From positions 508,501-572,500 of the forward strand of contig JAQGDQ010000008.1 of NCBI GenBank assembly GCA_030141605.1: 64,000 bases of DNA, in the 5' to 3' direction. The position numbers and the translations under genes are program-made. The stretch is from Tubiluchus corallicola. Lineage: Eukaryota > Priapulida > Priapulimorpha > Priapulimorphida > Tubiluchidae. Positions 1-12,900 of this stretch are shown here, in pieces (position 1 is the stretch's first letter; every line of letters begins with the position of its first letter). The notes under the pieces are model-generated. The model was not told the DNA's origin. It saw only the letters and a list, made by a program, of their open reading frames with translations, and searched no databases.

Positions 1-480
1 TTGCAAAAGCATTTTCCGTCTTAATCACGTTGAGTGCATTGTACAGTGGTCAAATCTTCACTATATTCAAAGCCTATAACACGTATAATTAAACCTACTT
101 GGTAGCAAGGGTGCATTACCTCCACTTGCCTGTCAAGCAGGTATTCCTGTTCGCCTGAGGAAGATTTACAGTGGACTCATCTTGCTGCCTCTTTTGCTTG
201 TGTTAATAAACATCGCAAATTATTCTTTGGATTCGCTGCAGACGACAGACATGTTTGTTAGTCCATCACAAAGGGCTGTTTTGTCCAATTTGAGTTACTA
301 TGGGAGCCCTTCTGAAAATTTGAATGCCAGCAATGACAGCTTTTTCCATCTTCCTTATGATTTATGTAGTCCGATTTCTGTACATTAGCAAAATATTAGT
401 GGCTTGTATGCGAAAACTCAGGAAGTGTTAATCACTCACTAGGATCAATCTCAGATCCTACCAACAATGATCTGCATGTA
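1..480. other. AT-rich flank left of a LINE, no gene recognised
   Basis: I see no recognisable exon here. A 68-codon open frame at 182-388 has no family signature and lies directly before the endonuclease start of the LINE remnant, so it may be decayed 5' LINE sequence. By position it is probably UBA2 intron, since UBA2 exons appear only from 4086 onward. Confidence 0.4.
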
Positions 481-499
481 GCCATGCATAGATTTTCTC

Positions 500-3400
500 A
501 TCCGTAAAGGAAAATATCATTTCTATCTCTTAACGCCAGAAGCTTAAAAAACAAGCTGAATGATTTTACAATTTTCCATCGTGGTGTGTGTGTGAGATGT
601 GGCTCAGTGACTCGGTCTACGATGGAGAAATACTACGCGAGCCATACATAATTATTAGAAAGGAAAGCTAAGACTCATATGGGTGCGTCTTCCTTGCGAT
701 ACACGGAGACTGGCTACCCCAGTGGAAACAAAGTTTGGAATCTGACTGTGAAATTCTGTGGGCGGGGTAGAGTGTTCTACTAAAATCAGAAAATTGCTTG
801 TTGGTGTATTTTACAGGCCGTCCTGTAGAGATATGCAATCTTAATTAGCCTATTTGTCGAAGCTGGGACAATCACTCGAGAAAGTTCAGATGTGTAAGAG
901 TGAGCACAATCATATTATGGTATAGTACTAATGGGAAACTTAAATACACATGCAGATTGGACTGCATTTTCAAGCATTGCAAGCGACGCAGTAGACGAAA
1001 ATATCAATGATTTCTTAGATGAGTTGAATCTCACCCAGCTAGTGACTGAGCCCACGTTTCCTCAGTACTGTGTACCAGGAACAAGATCTAGAACACTGGA
1101 ACTCTTGCATTAGTAACCTTACTGCTGTCTCTAGTTTGAACATCGTAAACAATATAAGCATAATCTAGGATCATTCTGCTGCTTCAAATTTTAGTAGTAA
1201 GTAGCGAAAGGCAATTTCCAAACTAGTTTATATTTATAAAAATGCTGACTTCTGTCGCTTGAATTCATTATTACATTATACGCCATGTGATATTTGTTAT
1301 GTTGATAACACAAATTTTGACCAGTTCTATGATCGATTGATTGATTTGTTAATGCTTGTGGGTGTGAAGCAGTGTTCTCTATAATAGGTGAAAGTATCAC
1401 CCCGGATTTCTAGCGATCTCTCCAAATTATGTACCAAAAAGCGTCAATTCTCCAGATGTGCATCATGCACTAACTATCCAAATGGCATGCTTAGACTTCG
1501 TAGGTTTAGTCGCTCACTTAAAGACAAGATCAACAAGTCAACTGCACAGTATTTAAATGTACTAGCACATAAGTCATAGACTGGCTCTAAGGTGTTTTGG
1601 CAATTCATCAGCCAAAGACGTAGAAGTAGTGTCCGGAAATTCAAATTTGATAAACAACACAGTCATCACTGACCCTGGGTCAATAGCCAAACATTTTAGT
1701 GATTTCTTGCAGAATCCTTTACTAGTGATTCTGATGGTGATCGTAATAGTTTGTGCTTATCTGATTGCCTATTCGCTCACCCGCACATAAGCGATCATAT
1801 ATCTAACATTGTTACATGTTTATTCCACTTTAGTAGCATTAAATATTACTAAATCAGTGGGGCTCGATGGCTTCCCAAATAAAAACGTCAAAGAGAGCGT
1901 GCCTAGCCTAGCTTCACCTCTTTATAGAATGTTTAATGAATTGTTGTCTTCACTTGGATGTCGCCCCTACATATAAAAGGAGTGGGAAAGACTAATTTAT
2001 TTGACAGCTATCAGCCAATTTCTATTACTAGTGCAATAGGTAAGGTAATGGAAAAACTAGTTGTAATTGGTATGACTGACTATCTAAATGCAGCTGGCAT
2101 TATTAGTGATACTCATTTTGGCTTCCTAAAAGGATCAAGCTGTGAAGACCAACTTTCCTTGTTGTACGATCACTGGTGCAAGTCTCTAGATGTTGCTAGT
2201 CCACCTCGTGTCGACACCATCTTTCTGGATTTCCTCAAGGCGTTCAACACAATCTCGCACAAGAAATGCTGGATATGTTAAGATCTGTTGGCATTTGTGG
2301 CAACGTTCATAAATGGATTTCAAGCTTTCTGTATAAAAGACCTCAGCAAGTAAGGCTGTAAGTCTAACTGGGTACCTGTTACTTCCGGCACTCCCCAAGG
2401 GTCTCTTCTTGGCCCACATTTGTTTGTTTTGTATACTAATAGCTTGTCAGAAGTTATTTCTCACGAAAACCATTTATACCAATATGCTGATGACACAGTT
2501 CTATATAAGGTTATTAGGAGCTCTGAGGATGAACTTTCTTTACAGGTAGATCTTCTCAATGTTAACAACTGGTGCAGGGCAGACAAGCTAGCTCTTAATA
2601 CCTCAAAAACCGAGCTCATGATTATTTTTAGAGGCTCTCGCCCTGATGCCATTAACTATACTATTGATGGTAAGGTTATTAAGGAAGTGCAGACTCATAA
2701 ATAACTTGTAGTATATCTGTCAAACAACCTTACCTGGAACCAAAGTCTGCAGTCAAGCAAGACACCTGCTTGTGTTTGTTTCTAGAGCATGAAAGCTTCA
2801 GGCTATTGTACTATTCACTGGTCCGGCCCATACTGGAGTACAGTGCCATTCTTTTCCACCCCACACTGTCTTTTGCATTCATAAACTAGAATCTGTGCAA
2901 CGAAAGGCAACATGCTATATGTACCTCCTAGACCGTAGACCCATGCCTGACTACAGTAATCGCCTGTAAACTCTCAAAATATGAGTTTCAAATGCAAACG
3001 GGACCTATCCTGTCTTGTATTTGGATATAAGGCAATGCACGGTTTCTTCCGTCACGAATTAGATAGCTAGTGGGCATTTTTAAGATCAAAAGTGTATGCG
3101 TGGTCGAATGCTTTTAAACAAAAATAGAATCTGCACGCCTCATTTTATAACAGATTTCCACGCTTATGGAACAAATTACCTGCAGATGCTATTTTAATGG
3201 CATCATCATCTTCTTTCAAACAGGCTGTCTTCCATCATTTTGCTATCTGAAGAGCAGTATTTTAATCATTTGGCTTCGTAAACAACTTATTTATTTTTAG
3301 TGTTTAATGTTATTTCTACATAATTTTTGTATTTTAAGTAATTTGTTTTGAATATTTTATGTAATTTTTACGATGTAATTTTATTTTAGTTCTATGTGCC

Positions 3401-3590
3401 TACTACTGGATGGATGACAGGATGTGATCTGTCTGAGAATTTAGTTCCTTGCTGTCATCCATGGCACACAGTGATGGGCACCACATTCGTGTTGACCACG
3501 ACCATATAATTTTACTGTTTACTTGTACTCATTTATATTTTTGTGTATATAAATGTATATATTTATTTTTGTGCCTAATAAATAAAAAAT
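500..3590 (+). mobile_element. Decayed CR1/Jockey-like non-LTR retrotransposon (endonuclease + reverse transcriptase)
   Basis: A degenerate ORF2 is readable in broken frames. Endonuclease traces start near 541 (NARSLKNKLNDF) and continue with WLSDSVYDGEIL near 600 and a GNLNTHADW block at 931-1113 ending in a TEPTF-type motif. Reverse transcriptase follows: a YQPISITSAIGKVMEKL block and an FLDFLKAFNTISH block at 1958-2281, then the active-site strand YQYADDTVLYK at 2420-2704. The thumb region with RPILEYSAILF is near 2820. Frameshifts and stops separate all blocks, so it is inactive. The 3' end is AT-rich with AATAAA-like repeats near 3580-3600. The clade is inferred from motif wording and would need an RT alignment to fix. 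It lies left of the UBA2 3' exons and probably inside a UBA2 intron. Confidence 0.85.
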
Positions 3591-4085
3591 AATGATAAAT
3601 AAATTACGTTAAGAAAGTGGAAGAGGAGAGAATTAGACATCCATTTGATGGTAGGCATAGTAAGCCTATTTAGATTTCCAGAGAGTTTTTCAGTCTTTCC
3701 GAATTCGCCCAAAAAACTTTTTTTTAGTTTTTCTTGAGGCTTACAGGAAGCGCTATACTCTTTGAAAACAGAAAGCACTTTGCTATTCGATGTAGTGGGT
3801 CACTTTAAAAAAATTGTACTAGAGCTAAAAGCAATTGTGTAATTCCAGGCTATATTTCAGAGATTTTGTACATGGAAAACTGTAAGGCACCCTGCTTGTA
3901 ACATTTGTTTATGACTCTTATGTATGTAAGTTGTATCTATTAGAGCATTAACTTAATTAAAGGGGTAAAGAATAACAAGCAATTACTATGTGAAATGCCT
4001 GTGCATTACTGAATCCATTTTATGAATCATTAATGCTTTGATGATAATCTTACTATTGCTTAATCCATAAAAAACTTTCTTATAG

Positions 4086-6650
4086 GTACTGTTCTCATTT
4101 CCAGTGATCCCAGTGACTGTACAGACGGTGAGTAGTACTTTGGTTTTTTTTTGGTAGACCATGTGTTTAGAATGCATGTATTTTCAGTGGTTTAGCAGTT
4201 TCCTTTATTACCCTAAACAGGCCCGTCTTAAGGCAAGTGCATGCTGGGCATCTGAGCTTTTTTTGGCTCCACTCTGTCGTATTGTTAAAAAAGTTGTGAA
4301 GTTTTCTTAGCAATTTGACAAATTACTGGTCTATTCATACTTTAAGGACAGATTTGCCACCTCCTATTTGGCATCTATTGTACTTATGTACTTATAAATT
4401 ACAAAAAAAGTTTGCATATTACACTAGCTCTTCGCACAACTCAAGTAAATTTAAACACATAAAAAAAGTGCAGGCAGCTGCCATTAATTATCGTAACACC
4501 ATTGTTTTTAGTAGCAAGTAGCAGCAGTACACTGCTTGTCATGAAAACTTCCTTGCACATGCAAAAGCATTTATTTTAACTGGCTTTCACACTTGTATAT
4601 TGAAACTGACATGTCCAACACCATTCACTTCAAGCCCATTATAAATCAATTATGTGCAAAGAAATCTCTCAACAACCTGTGTGTTGATTAATAAGTATAT
4701 ATGCTCATTTCTATAAACTGTAGAATCTATCACTTACACATTGAAATTATTGTGCTTTCTAGACTAGAGATATAAAGTTAAGTATTTAGGATCTGTTAAG
4801 TAACTTTAAATTTCACTATTTAAAATTAGGTGACGATTCAAATAATTTTAACATACGCTTTCTATCTTTAGAGAATAATGAAAAGCATTTAGACTTTTTT
4901 GGCATTGGGCACAACACTAGGCTCCGATGTGATGACTTTTTCCAGAACTTCGAAATTATCGTCAACATTTATCACAGGTAAGCAGTTTTCATATTTCACT
5001 ATAGTAGTTTGTTTCTTCCAAAGTGACTAATAGTGTGTCAGATCGCATTGGATAGTTACGTTTCATAGTGTGAAACTTGCCGGCAATGTAGTTAAAAATA
5101 TACATAACATGGCACCCTCAGAAATTATTGAGTTTGTACTGATTAAGTTTCCATACACGATTGTGAAAAAAGTCATTTTGAGTGTGTCAGTTTGTCAACC
5201 ATAACAATAAATTAATCCAGTCGTATAAATGAACAGTAAACCTGTGCTGCAAGGATAAGAAATAAATTAACTCATATAAACCTATATGTGAATGGTAGAG
5301 CAGGTAATTTGTAATCATAAGCACTCAAGTTCACTGGTTCATAATATTCGGCTACTCCTTTTCTGGACAGAATTGTTCGTAATTAATTGTTGTTTCTTGT
5401 ACATTGTTGAGATTATTAAATATAACTTATCGTTGTGACTTTGAGATTCTTGAAAGCATACTAGCTTCTGATTAAGTTAATAATTGCAGTACCATTGCTT
5501 TAAACAATGCTGTTAATAGTCTATATGTGTGTGACCCATTGACGAACAAGAAGCAGCTTAACAAGTTATTTTTTCAAAATGTTGATTTTTTATCTCGGTA
5601 GTTAAAGTCAAACAAGTTCTTATTTCTCCTTAACTTCGTTGGGCTGTTTTTTCGGCTGTAATTTCTCATTTGTGCAACATAAAATATTTAAATTTTTTGA
5701 TTTTATTTCAGTGAAGAGTTGACAAGAGAGGTGGACTTTGAGATTATTGGAGATGTAGCGGAACTCAAGGCTAAGCTGGAAAAAGAACCCAATGAAAATG
5801 AGGCGATTCCAAATCAAGTCGATGGTAAAGTAGAAAATGAAGTTGTTGAAAAGGCAGAGAGAACTAACGGTCAACGAAATGGCACAGCCGACGCTAAGTC
5901 CAATGGTCCTCATCAGCCTAAAGGTAGAGTTTTTGAACTCATTCAAATTTCTTAAAATTATTACTTGTTTATATGCCATTTGCTTGCACAGTTCTTGATG
6001 ATAGTTTATGACAGTAAGTTAACTTTTTGTTATTTGTGACATTTATGGGGTGAGGTGGATTGCCATATGCTTGGCGTGCTTAGCTAAAGTTAAGCACTGC
6101 ACTGTAGAGACTGGGTTCGTTACATAAATGGGTGATGCTGAGTTTGATGCTCATTCTGTGCAACACCATTCGCTTTACTGGTTCGGTATGTTTACCTCAG
6201 TTTCGTCAGCCTTGATAATGAGCCAGATTTTGGTCCCATTGATGAATGTTTGACTAACATTTGCTGTATGTCGAATTATGAATAAAAATATTAGTCAGTA
6301 TAAATTTGACGTCCTGGTAATCTTTTGCGAATGACATATAAACAGACAAGAAATAAAAAAGTGAAGTTTTATCTCATTATGTAAGTATTTTATTTTTACT
6401 GTTTGGGCATTGAGTGAGCAACTCTAGTGACTACTAATTCCAATAAAGAAATAATAAGGTAATATTTTTAACAGATGTTGATATGGTGAGCCTTCTAAGT
6501 GACGAGGAAGATGATGCTAGCAAAGGAAATAAGCTCATTAGAAAAAGGAAGGTTTCAAACGGGGATGACCATGCGACTGCTGTGATTAAAAAGGCCAGAG
6601 TCGAGCATGCGGCACCACCGACCGATGATGAAGATTTGATTGTTCTTTGA
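4086..6650 (+). CDS. UBA2: SUMO-activating enzyme subunit 2, C-terminal exons (partial)
   Basis: UBA2 is the catalytic-cysteine subunit of the heterodimeric SUMO E1 (SAE1-UBA2), acting mainly in the nucleus. Four in-phase exons are seen: 4086-4127, 4872-4977, 5712-5923 and 6475-6650, each with AG/GT borders. The first reads TVLISSDPSDCTD, matching the ubiquitin-like domain strand of UBA2. The second contains LDFFGIGHNTRL and DDFFQNFEIIVNIYH. The third starts SEELTREVDFEIIGD, the end of the ubiquitin-like fold, then a low-complexity linker. The last holds the acidic SLLSDEEDD patch, basic RKRK and KKARVE segments (nuclear-localisation type) and ends DDEDLIVL, like the family C-terminus. All exon phases join without a break. 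Upstream exons (adenylation and cysteine domains) are not visible and must lie left of the window or be hidden by the LINE. The stop is at 6648-6650. Confidence 0.9.
6050..6240 (+). repeat. 5S-like SINE copy in UBA2 last intron
   Basis: The head has GCTAAAGTTAAGCAC followed by a degraded ATGGGTGA box. The tail has CCTTGATAATGAGCCAG, shared with copies near 18.4, 21.8 and 43.3 kb. The head resembles the 5S rRNA-derived part of SINE3 elements. This is the weakest of the better copies. Confidence 0.45.
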
Positions 6651-7779
6651 GGACAGCTGTTTTTAATAACAACTCAATGGGCTAGCCTAGTCACAGTGAA
6701 CGTCATCTTCCTAACATCCCACCAAACTAATGTGAAATTGAGGTCATTCTGTGTTAGCTAATTATTGGTGGCAACAGTCAGTGTCATTAGAGCACATTAC
6801 ATTTACAGAATGATTATGTTTTCGTAACTTAAATAAAACGGTTGTCTTTTGACATAACTAACAATCGTACTACATTGGCTATCGGTATATATTTATGACT
6901 TACCTTGTGGCCCAGACTTCGGCATCTCTAGATTTTTGTATGTACTTCAGCCATAAAACTTCTTTAATGTGAATGAGTACTTTTCCCAAAAGTGAATGGA
7001 ACACCATTATGTAATATTCAGCCATGCTTATTCTTTAGTTTTTAGGAAAAATTAATGTAATTATGCTGGTACTTATGCAATTGTAATTCCATTTAGCTCA
7101 AGTGTTAATGTATTTGATAAATGTAAATGTCATATTAATTTTTGACCAATTTTTTTATAATCTATTCATTTGCATGCAAAGCATTTAGCTTCTTAATTTA
7201 TTTGATGCGTTATCGTTTGTCTCATTGCTTGTGTGTTAATGTTTGCAATTTAAAGTTCAAGTATATTCAAAACCTGCTGCAATGCTGCCCTTCAAATAAT
7301 CCAATTTCTAATGAAGTGACATTTGCACTTGTACATTACACATTCTACATAACCATTCTACCAAATTCTTTTAGTTCTGTACCATTAGTAAGATCAAATA
7401 AGTAAAAGCAGGTTGATATTGTTAATACATGTACATCACATCTGCGATGTTTAAAAGCTTTTCTGGAAATAGTCGCCAGAAAAAATAATGAAGGAATTGG
7501 CAAAGTGTGAAATTAGCACTCTCTAAATTTAGCTGTTACTAACTTGTGTCGGTGCTATTGCGTGTTGCCAGTTTAATTGTAGAGTCATAGAAATCTGTAA
7601 TGTCATAGAATTAAGCTGACTCTGACCTGACTGTGAAAAGTATAAAAACGCTTTGTCTAACAAGCTAACATACCATAAAAGCATTGATTTTCTAATCTGT
7701 GTCAAATGTAGTTGTACAAGGAAGAAGTAACCAAATGATATTAAATGTGAAAGTAGGAATTCTTAATTTTCATTAAGTT
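6651..7779. other. UBA2 3'UTR and intergenic DNA, no gene seen
   Basis: AT-rich sequence after the UBA2 stop. Open frames such as 7142-7405 are hydrophobic, have no family signature and look like chance. Confidence 0.5.
6832..6837 (+). terminator. UBA2 poly(A) signal
   Basis: An AATAAA lies about 180 bases after the UBA2 stop codon, the only canonical signal close to it. Confidence 0.5.
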
Positions 7780-7970
7780 GCAAAGAAGAAGATACAGTGG
7801 AGCACATTCTTAAGTGTACAGTGACAAAGAATGTTCTACTGGTGTATGAAATCATCAAGACCTATTAAAATAAACCTTAAGATAATTTCTTAATCATAAC
7901 GGAGAGAGCAACTACCACAGAGACTAAAAGAAAATTGGAGAAAGAAAGAGTTATACATATAGAAATAATA
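7780..7970 (+). mobile_element. 3' fragment of a LINE ORF2 C-terminus
   Basis: The sequence reads KEEDTVEHILKCTV and then a Lys/Glu-rich stretch with ETKRKLEKERV. It matches, at DNA and protein level, the tail of the much longer LINE at 59460-59690 ([15 protein letters not shown]), so both are copies of one family. This copy is truncated at its 5' side and contains stops. Confidence 0.7.
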
Positions 7971-8611
7971 GGCGATTCAATTGTGTTGCTTGTGTCTTAT
8001 GCATTAGATTAGTTACATAATTTATATAAACATGCATGGTCTACTGTAAAATATGCACTTCAACACCAAAAATCCATTGTATCTAAGCAACATAAAATGG
8101 CATTTTTGTAACAAAACAAAAAATAAATATTATTGTCGGTAACTATTCCTGTTGTTAATTCTTAACCATATTTTCCACTCTGTTATGTTCAGTGAGCAAA
8201 AGTGATTTTTTATTAAGCAGAAAAGCGATACAGTTGCCTTTTTGCATGTAAAAAATATTAGGTGAACAGATTTAGTACTTTATTACAGTTTTTCTGTTAT
8301 TTTGCAATGATAACCAAATGCATAACCAGCTGTGCTATGAAAAAATTAACTGGTTTATCACCATCTTAGCCATAGTGTATGGAAATAGAAAGGCCTTTCT
8401 TAAGTCACTGAAGCAATTTTAAGCACTTATTATAAGAGCCGTTATATTAAAAATTACATACCGAAACATTAATTCATTCAGATTAAATACAACTTAGCCT
8501 TCTTTACATTTTATTGAAGGTAAAGACTGAAAATCCTTGAATTAGGTAACAAATATTAAGTGACTTGCATTGACAACTAACTGACAATGTTTCAGACGTG
8601 ATCAGAAACTG
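7971..8611. other. AT-rich intergenic DNA, nothing recognised
   Basis: No exon, RNA gene or clear repeat is recognised between the LINE fragment and the tandem-array element. Confidence 0.4.
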
Positions 8612-9686
8612 AATATTTTGCAAACAATAGTTGTAAAATTGAGCCTTAAAAATGAAGAGACGATAGTCTTTTTTGAAAGTACTTATTTTCTTTTATTGAA
8701 TTCTCCTTGCTTGAGTACATAGTCCATTTCACAATGAAATCTCAGCATTTAACTGTTCAGCCCGTCACCCACATGTTAAGAATCAACCAATCTCCACATA
8801 TCTTATATCAATTAGTTTGTCTCATTGAGACCTTGCATTTAATACACTACAAGCTCGTTTCGGTTGACAGTGAAAGGCACTTGTCTCCTCAACCCCTATT
8901 TTGTCCCCTAGTGGGGTCACAGGTTAACCATTCTCATTGTAAGCAGTGCCATTTGATTCGTCTCATCGAGGCCTTTTATTTGACATGGTACTATTCGTAC
9001 GCACTCGATTCATTTATGTTCCCGACCCCCAGTGTTCGGTTTGTAAATACTGGGGTCAGAGATCAACCTTATGCCATTCAGTTTGTCTCGTCGACTCCTA
9101 TTTTGCCCCTATTGTCATTGTAACCATCATAAAACCATGTTAACTATGCCGTTCAATCTGCCTCATCGAGACTTTCGTTTGATATTCTACAAGGCACCAT
9201 CGCTCGACACTCGGTGCACTTCTGTTCCCGTAACCCTGTTTCCGGTTCTTGCCCCCTAATGACAAGGCCACGACCCCACCTAACAACATGCCAAATATTG
9301 TGGCCCTGCTGAAAATCTATGGGAGCAGATGATTATAAAAGAATAAATGTAGACCTGCCCGCTCCGTGACCTTTTACCCGGCAGCTCGTGTCACACGTAT
9401 ACATAAACAACTTTGCCCAGAGAGTGCACCCTGTGAGTTTCGTGTCCCTAGGCCTCATGTAAAAAGGCACCAATTGGGGGGACTTCAAATTTTGCATTTT
9501 AGCCCCTCCCTCGGGCGTTTAAAGCTTGTCGGCTTTTTAAAACCCTAGGTGCACATCTACCTCACAGTACCCAAATACTTGTTAAAAAAAATTGAAAAAA
9601 CGGAAAACGCTAGGAGGAGACGCGACTTAAAGGAAAAACTGGCCGATGCCCACTGCCCTTCCCCCCTTGCTACAGCAAAATCTTAA
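8612..9686 (+). mobile_element. Non-autonomous element with central tandem array, copy 1
   Basis: The left end AATATTTTGCAAAC is preceded by a small stem (GTTTC..GA/TCAGAAAC). The right end is GCAAAATCTTAATTAT. The middle carries diverged monomers marked by TCTCATTGAGACC, TCTCATCGAGGCC and CCTCATCGAGACT-type boxes at about 8821, 8957 and 9162. The single-copy right part (9270-9660) matches the reverse complement of 34440-34680. Compared with the other two copies, it lacks the GGAGAATAAATA region before the right end. There is no protein-coding capacity. It looks like a pearl/HINE-type non-autonomous Helentron, by inference from the layout only. It ends about 235 bases before the DDX1 start codon. 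Confidence 0.65.
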
Positions 9687-9766
9687 TTATAAGCAAAATG
9701 ATAGTGAAGTGTTGTTATAATAATATTTGCTTACTTAGAAGGTTGCGGTTTGCAGCTTTCGTAACT

Positions 9767-9782
9767 GGGTCAACATTGACCC
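9767..9782. promoter_or_regulatory. GGGTCA inverted repeat upstream of DDX1
   Basis: GGGTCAA and TTGACCC face each other across a CA spacer about 140 bases before the DDX1 ATG. GGTCA half-sites are the nuclear-receptor core. It could also be a chance palindrome, and no TATA box accompanies it. Confidence 0.3.
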
Positions 9783-9920
9783 ACCAGTGCAGCAACTTTT
9801 CCTTTACAAACGTGCACGCAGCTTGCTTTTTATTGCTTCAGCGTAGCATTTAGCAGTGAATATTAAACTTTAGTAGTATAAGTAAATTTGGGTAAAAATT
9901 TTCTATTTCAAAAGGCAACA

Positions 9921-12900
9921 ATGACTGCATTTGAAGGTATTTTTATTGACTAATAATTTTTGAGCTGTTAAGGTTTAGTGTTGTATTTTTGTCCAGTAGT
10001 ACAGAGAAAATTATATTATAAATATACTTAGGTTAGGTTTATTCAGGGATACTACCAGAAATGTTGGGTCAATTGCTGTTAGAATGTAGTATGACTAGTA
10101 TCACTACAAGTGCAATTGCTTTCATGAAAAGTTGCGGCGCTACTAATGCAATTACTTTTTTAAAAAAGTATTTGCAGCTGCAGTTACTGTATGAAAGTAG
10201 AACCGCTGCGCGTTTACTTCTAAACAGCGTTGATATAGTGCACTGCAAAATGTAGGTAGCACATTAAAGAGCTTGTTTTTAGATGTAATAACCAAATTGT
10301 TAAATTTCTGCTAAAAAACCCAAATACAAACACAAATTGCATCACGGTTCTTAGTGAGCAGTTTATAGTTTAAACAAACGAAGAGTATGCATATATTGCT
10401 AACAGAATAGTAAATTATTTATTATATTATTATTCATATCGCATTTTACCACTTAGTGTTAAGTGATAAACTACTGTCCATGCTTCAAATAAGTTTATTT
10501 GCTTTAAAAATATTTTTTTAAATGGCCACTAAGCAACTGTTCACCTTTTGGGCAGAATACGTTTTCCTAGAGAAGACTCATGAGTAACAATGACTAGTAA
10601 AGCATAAGACACATTAACTGTGAACAGTATGAATTAAATTTAGTACAGTAGTTGTATTGTACTGGACTGTACTGGAGTTAACATACCCCCAGAAACTTTT
10701 GTCAAGACTGTATTATTTTTCTCAGTCTTATTATTATTATCATTCTATTATCTAATATCATTCTCAGTATATGTATGTGTAAGTATGCGTGTAGGTAATG
10801 TATGTATATAGGCATGATCCATTTTTTATGAATTTATGTAATTATGACTTTGATTAATTGTCACTAGCACAATGTTAATGTTACTAACATCAAATTAGAG
10901 ATGACTGACTGGGTGACCGTATGGTCTTTAGTCACCTTTGCTCAAATTTATCTGTATAATATGCACTAACATCTTAACTACTGTATTAAGTTTATGAAGC
11001 TAAATAAATTTACTATTACTATTATTATAGTATTACAACATTACTTGAAAAAAGCGCTACTAATTTTAGTAGTGACGATATGTACTAGCACTATTGTCCA
11101 GACTACTTGTAATATATAACCATGGAAACTGAAATCATTAGGGTGCCATGATTAGCATTTCTCACAAAACCTGTGTCTAAGTAAATGCATTATACGCTGT
11201 TGACGTTTTCTCTTGATGTTGTTTTAAAAGAGCTTGTGCCTGTCTTACCATAATATAGCACTTATAGCCTACACGGCAATACATAATATGACACATGCGG
11301 TATCATGGCCGAGGCATTACATGGACATTTTTCTTGCAGAGTTTGGAGTACTTCCAGAGATCTCCAAGGCAGTAGAGGAAATGGATTGGACGTAAGTATT
11401 ACTCATGGAATTAATTACATAATAGGAAATTAAACATTAATTTTGTTTTCCTTTTTATCAATTTGCAGTTATAGATATTCTCTAAAATTCTCTTAATGTA
11501 TTTTTAAAACCTCCAATAAATCTTTTTAGGCTTCCTACAGACGTGCAAGCCGAGGCCATTCCTCTTATACTTGGTGGTGGAGATGTTTTGATGGTAAGAG
11601 GAGTCTTCGTCAAGTTATTCCAGCCGAACTTGAAACAGTGTCATTTACCATTGCACTCGATTTTGCATTTATAGTTACTTGACAAGATAACACTCTTCCT
11701 GAATAAAGCTTAAAAATTCGTCTTGAAATTTTGTAACACGCTGTCTTATTGCATAACAAGAGCTTGCATTAGCATTAATGCTGTATAAAACTTGTAACAA
11801 TAAACTCCCATGGTGACCGTTAAGTGCAGACATTTTAACAGTAAGTCATTTGAAATAGGTTTAGACAGCATTGCATAAAAATACACTTTTGGTGAATCTG
11901 TGGTACAGCCATGGAAAGGTGGAGTCAGTGACATTTTGCCACTTAATGTGAAAATTTTAAATTATTAAGAACTTTATTTTTCAATTACATTAGTTTTCAA
12001 ACAGGTAAGCATAATGCTACATAAATTATAACTTTGTATGGATACACCATAAAATGCCCTTTTCTTTCCCTTTAAACTATTTTAGCATTATGAATAACTA
12101 GTTAATTAATTAATATACAATGTCTGTTACTTGCTGAAAAATGAAGTGGCATTAGTTGTGCTATTTTTGATGCTTCCTCAAGATGTGAACTTTTTTGGAT
12201 TTATGCACTCGTATTTTACTTTTTTATCTTATATTATTTCAGGCGGCTGAAACAGGGAGTGGAAAAACTGGCGTAAGTATTACATTGTGGGTCTTGTTGC
12301 CAAAAATGTGTTAGGCTTTGTAAAAAGAATTTTATCTGTTTTGTGATTGTGACGCGTGACTTTTTTTACAGTAAGTCCTTGCTTAAAGACTCTCCATTTA
12401 GCGACGTTGTTTTAACAACTCTGAACATTTGACATCTTTGACAACTTAAACGCACATTTCGTTTAAACGACAATTTTTTTACTTTGCTCACAGCCATTTT
12501 TTCTTTTATCAACAACTTTTTTGCCTAATTTGAAGCATTAAAACGGTATACAGTAGTACCTCTGTTTTCGACCATAATTCGTTCCTAAAAAGTGTTTGAA
12601 AACTGATTTGGTTGAGAACCGAACCATTTATTCCCATAAGAAATAATGTAAAAGCAAATAATTCCATTCTCAAGCACCAAATGAACTGTAAAGTATTACT
12701 AAAATAATATAATAATGCAAAAATGTTTATTCAAACAATAAATATGATATAATTGATAAGAAAAACATGATAGAATTACTTTGAAAGAAAAACGTCATTG
12801 TTCCTGCATGAAAAAGTGGGGAAAAGTAAGCATATAAAGCACTTAGCGATGTTAGGCAATTCAAATGTTGTGCGTGATTACTCTCGGGCACAGTCAGTTA

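Noticed and set aside
3600-3680. Possible UBA2 exon (KKVEEERIRHPFDG before GTAGGC)
   Set aside because: It does not match UBA2 or any family I recognise, there is no acceptor with a pyrimidine tract, and it lies against the LINE 3' end.
8707-9548. Several overlapping open frames of 60-138 codons
   Set aside because: They repeat with the tandem monomers, reappear in copy 2 on the other strand and have no family signature.
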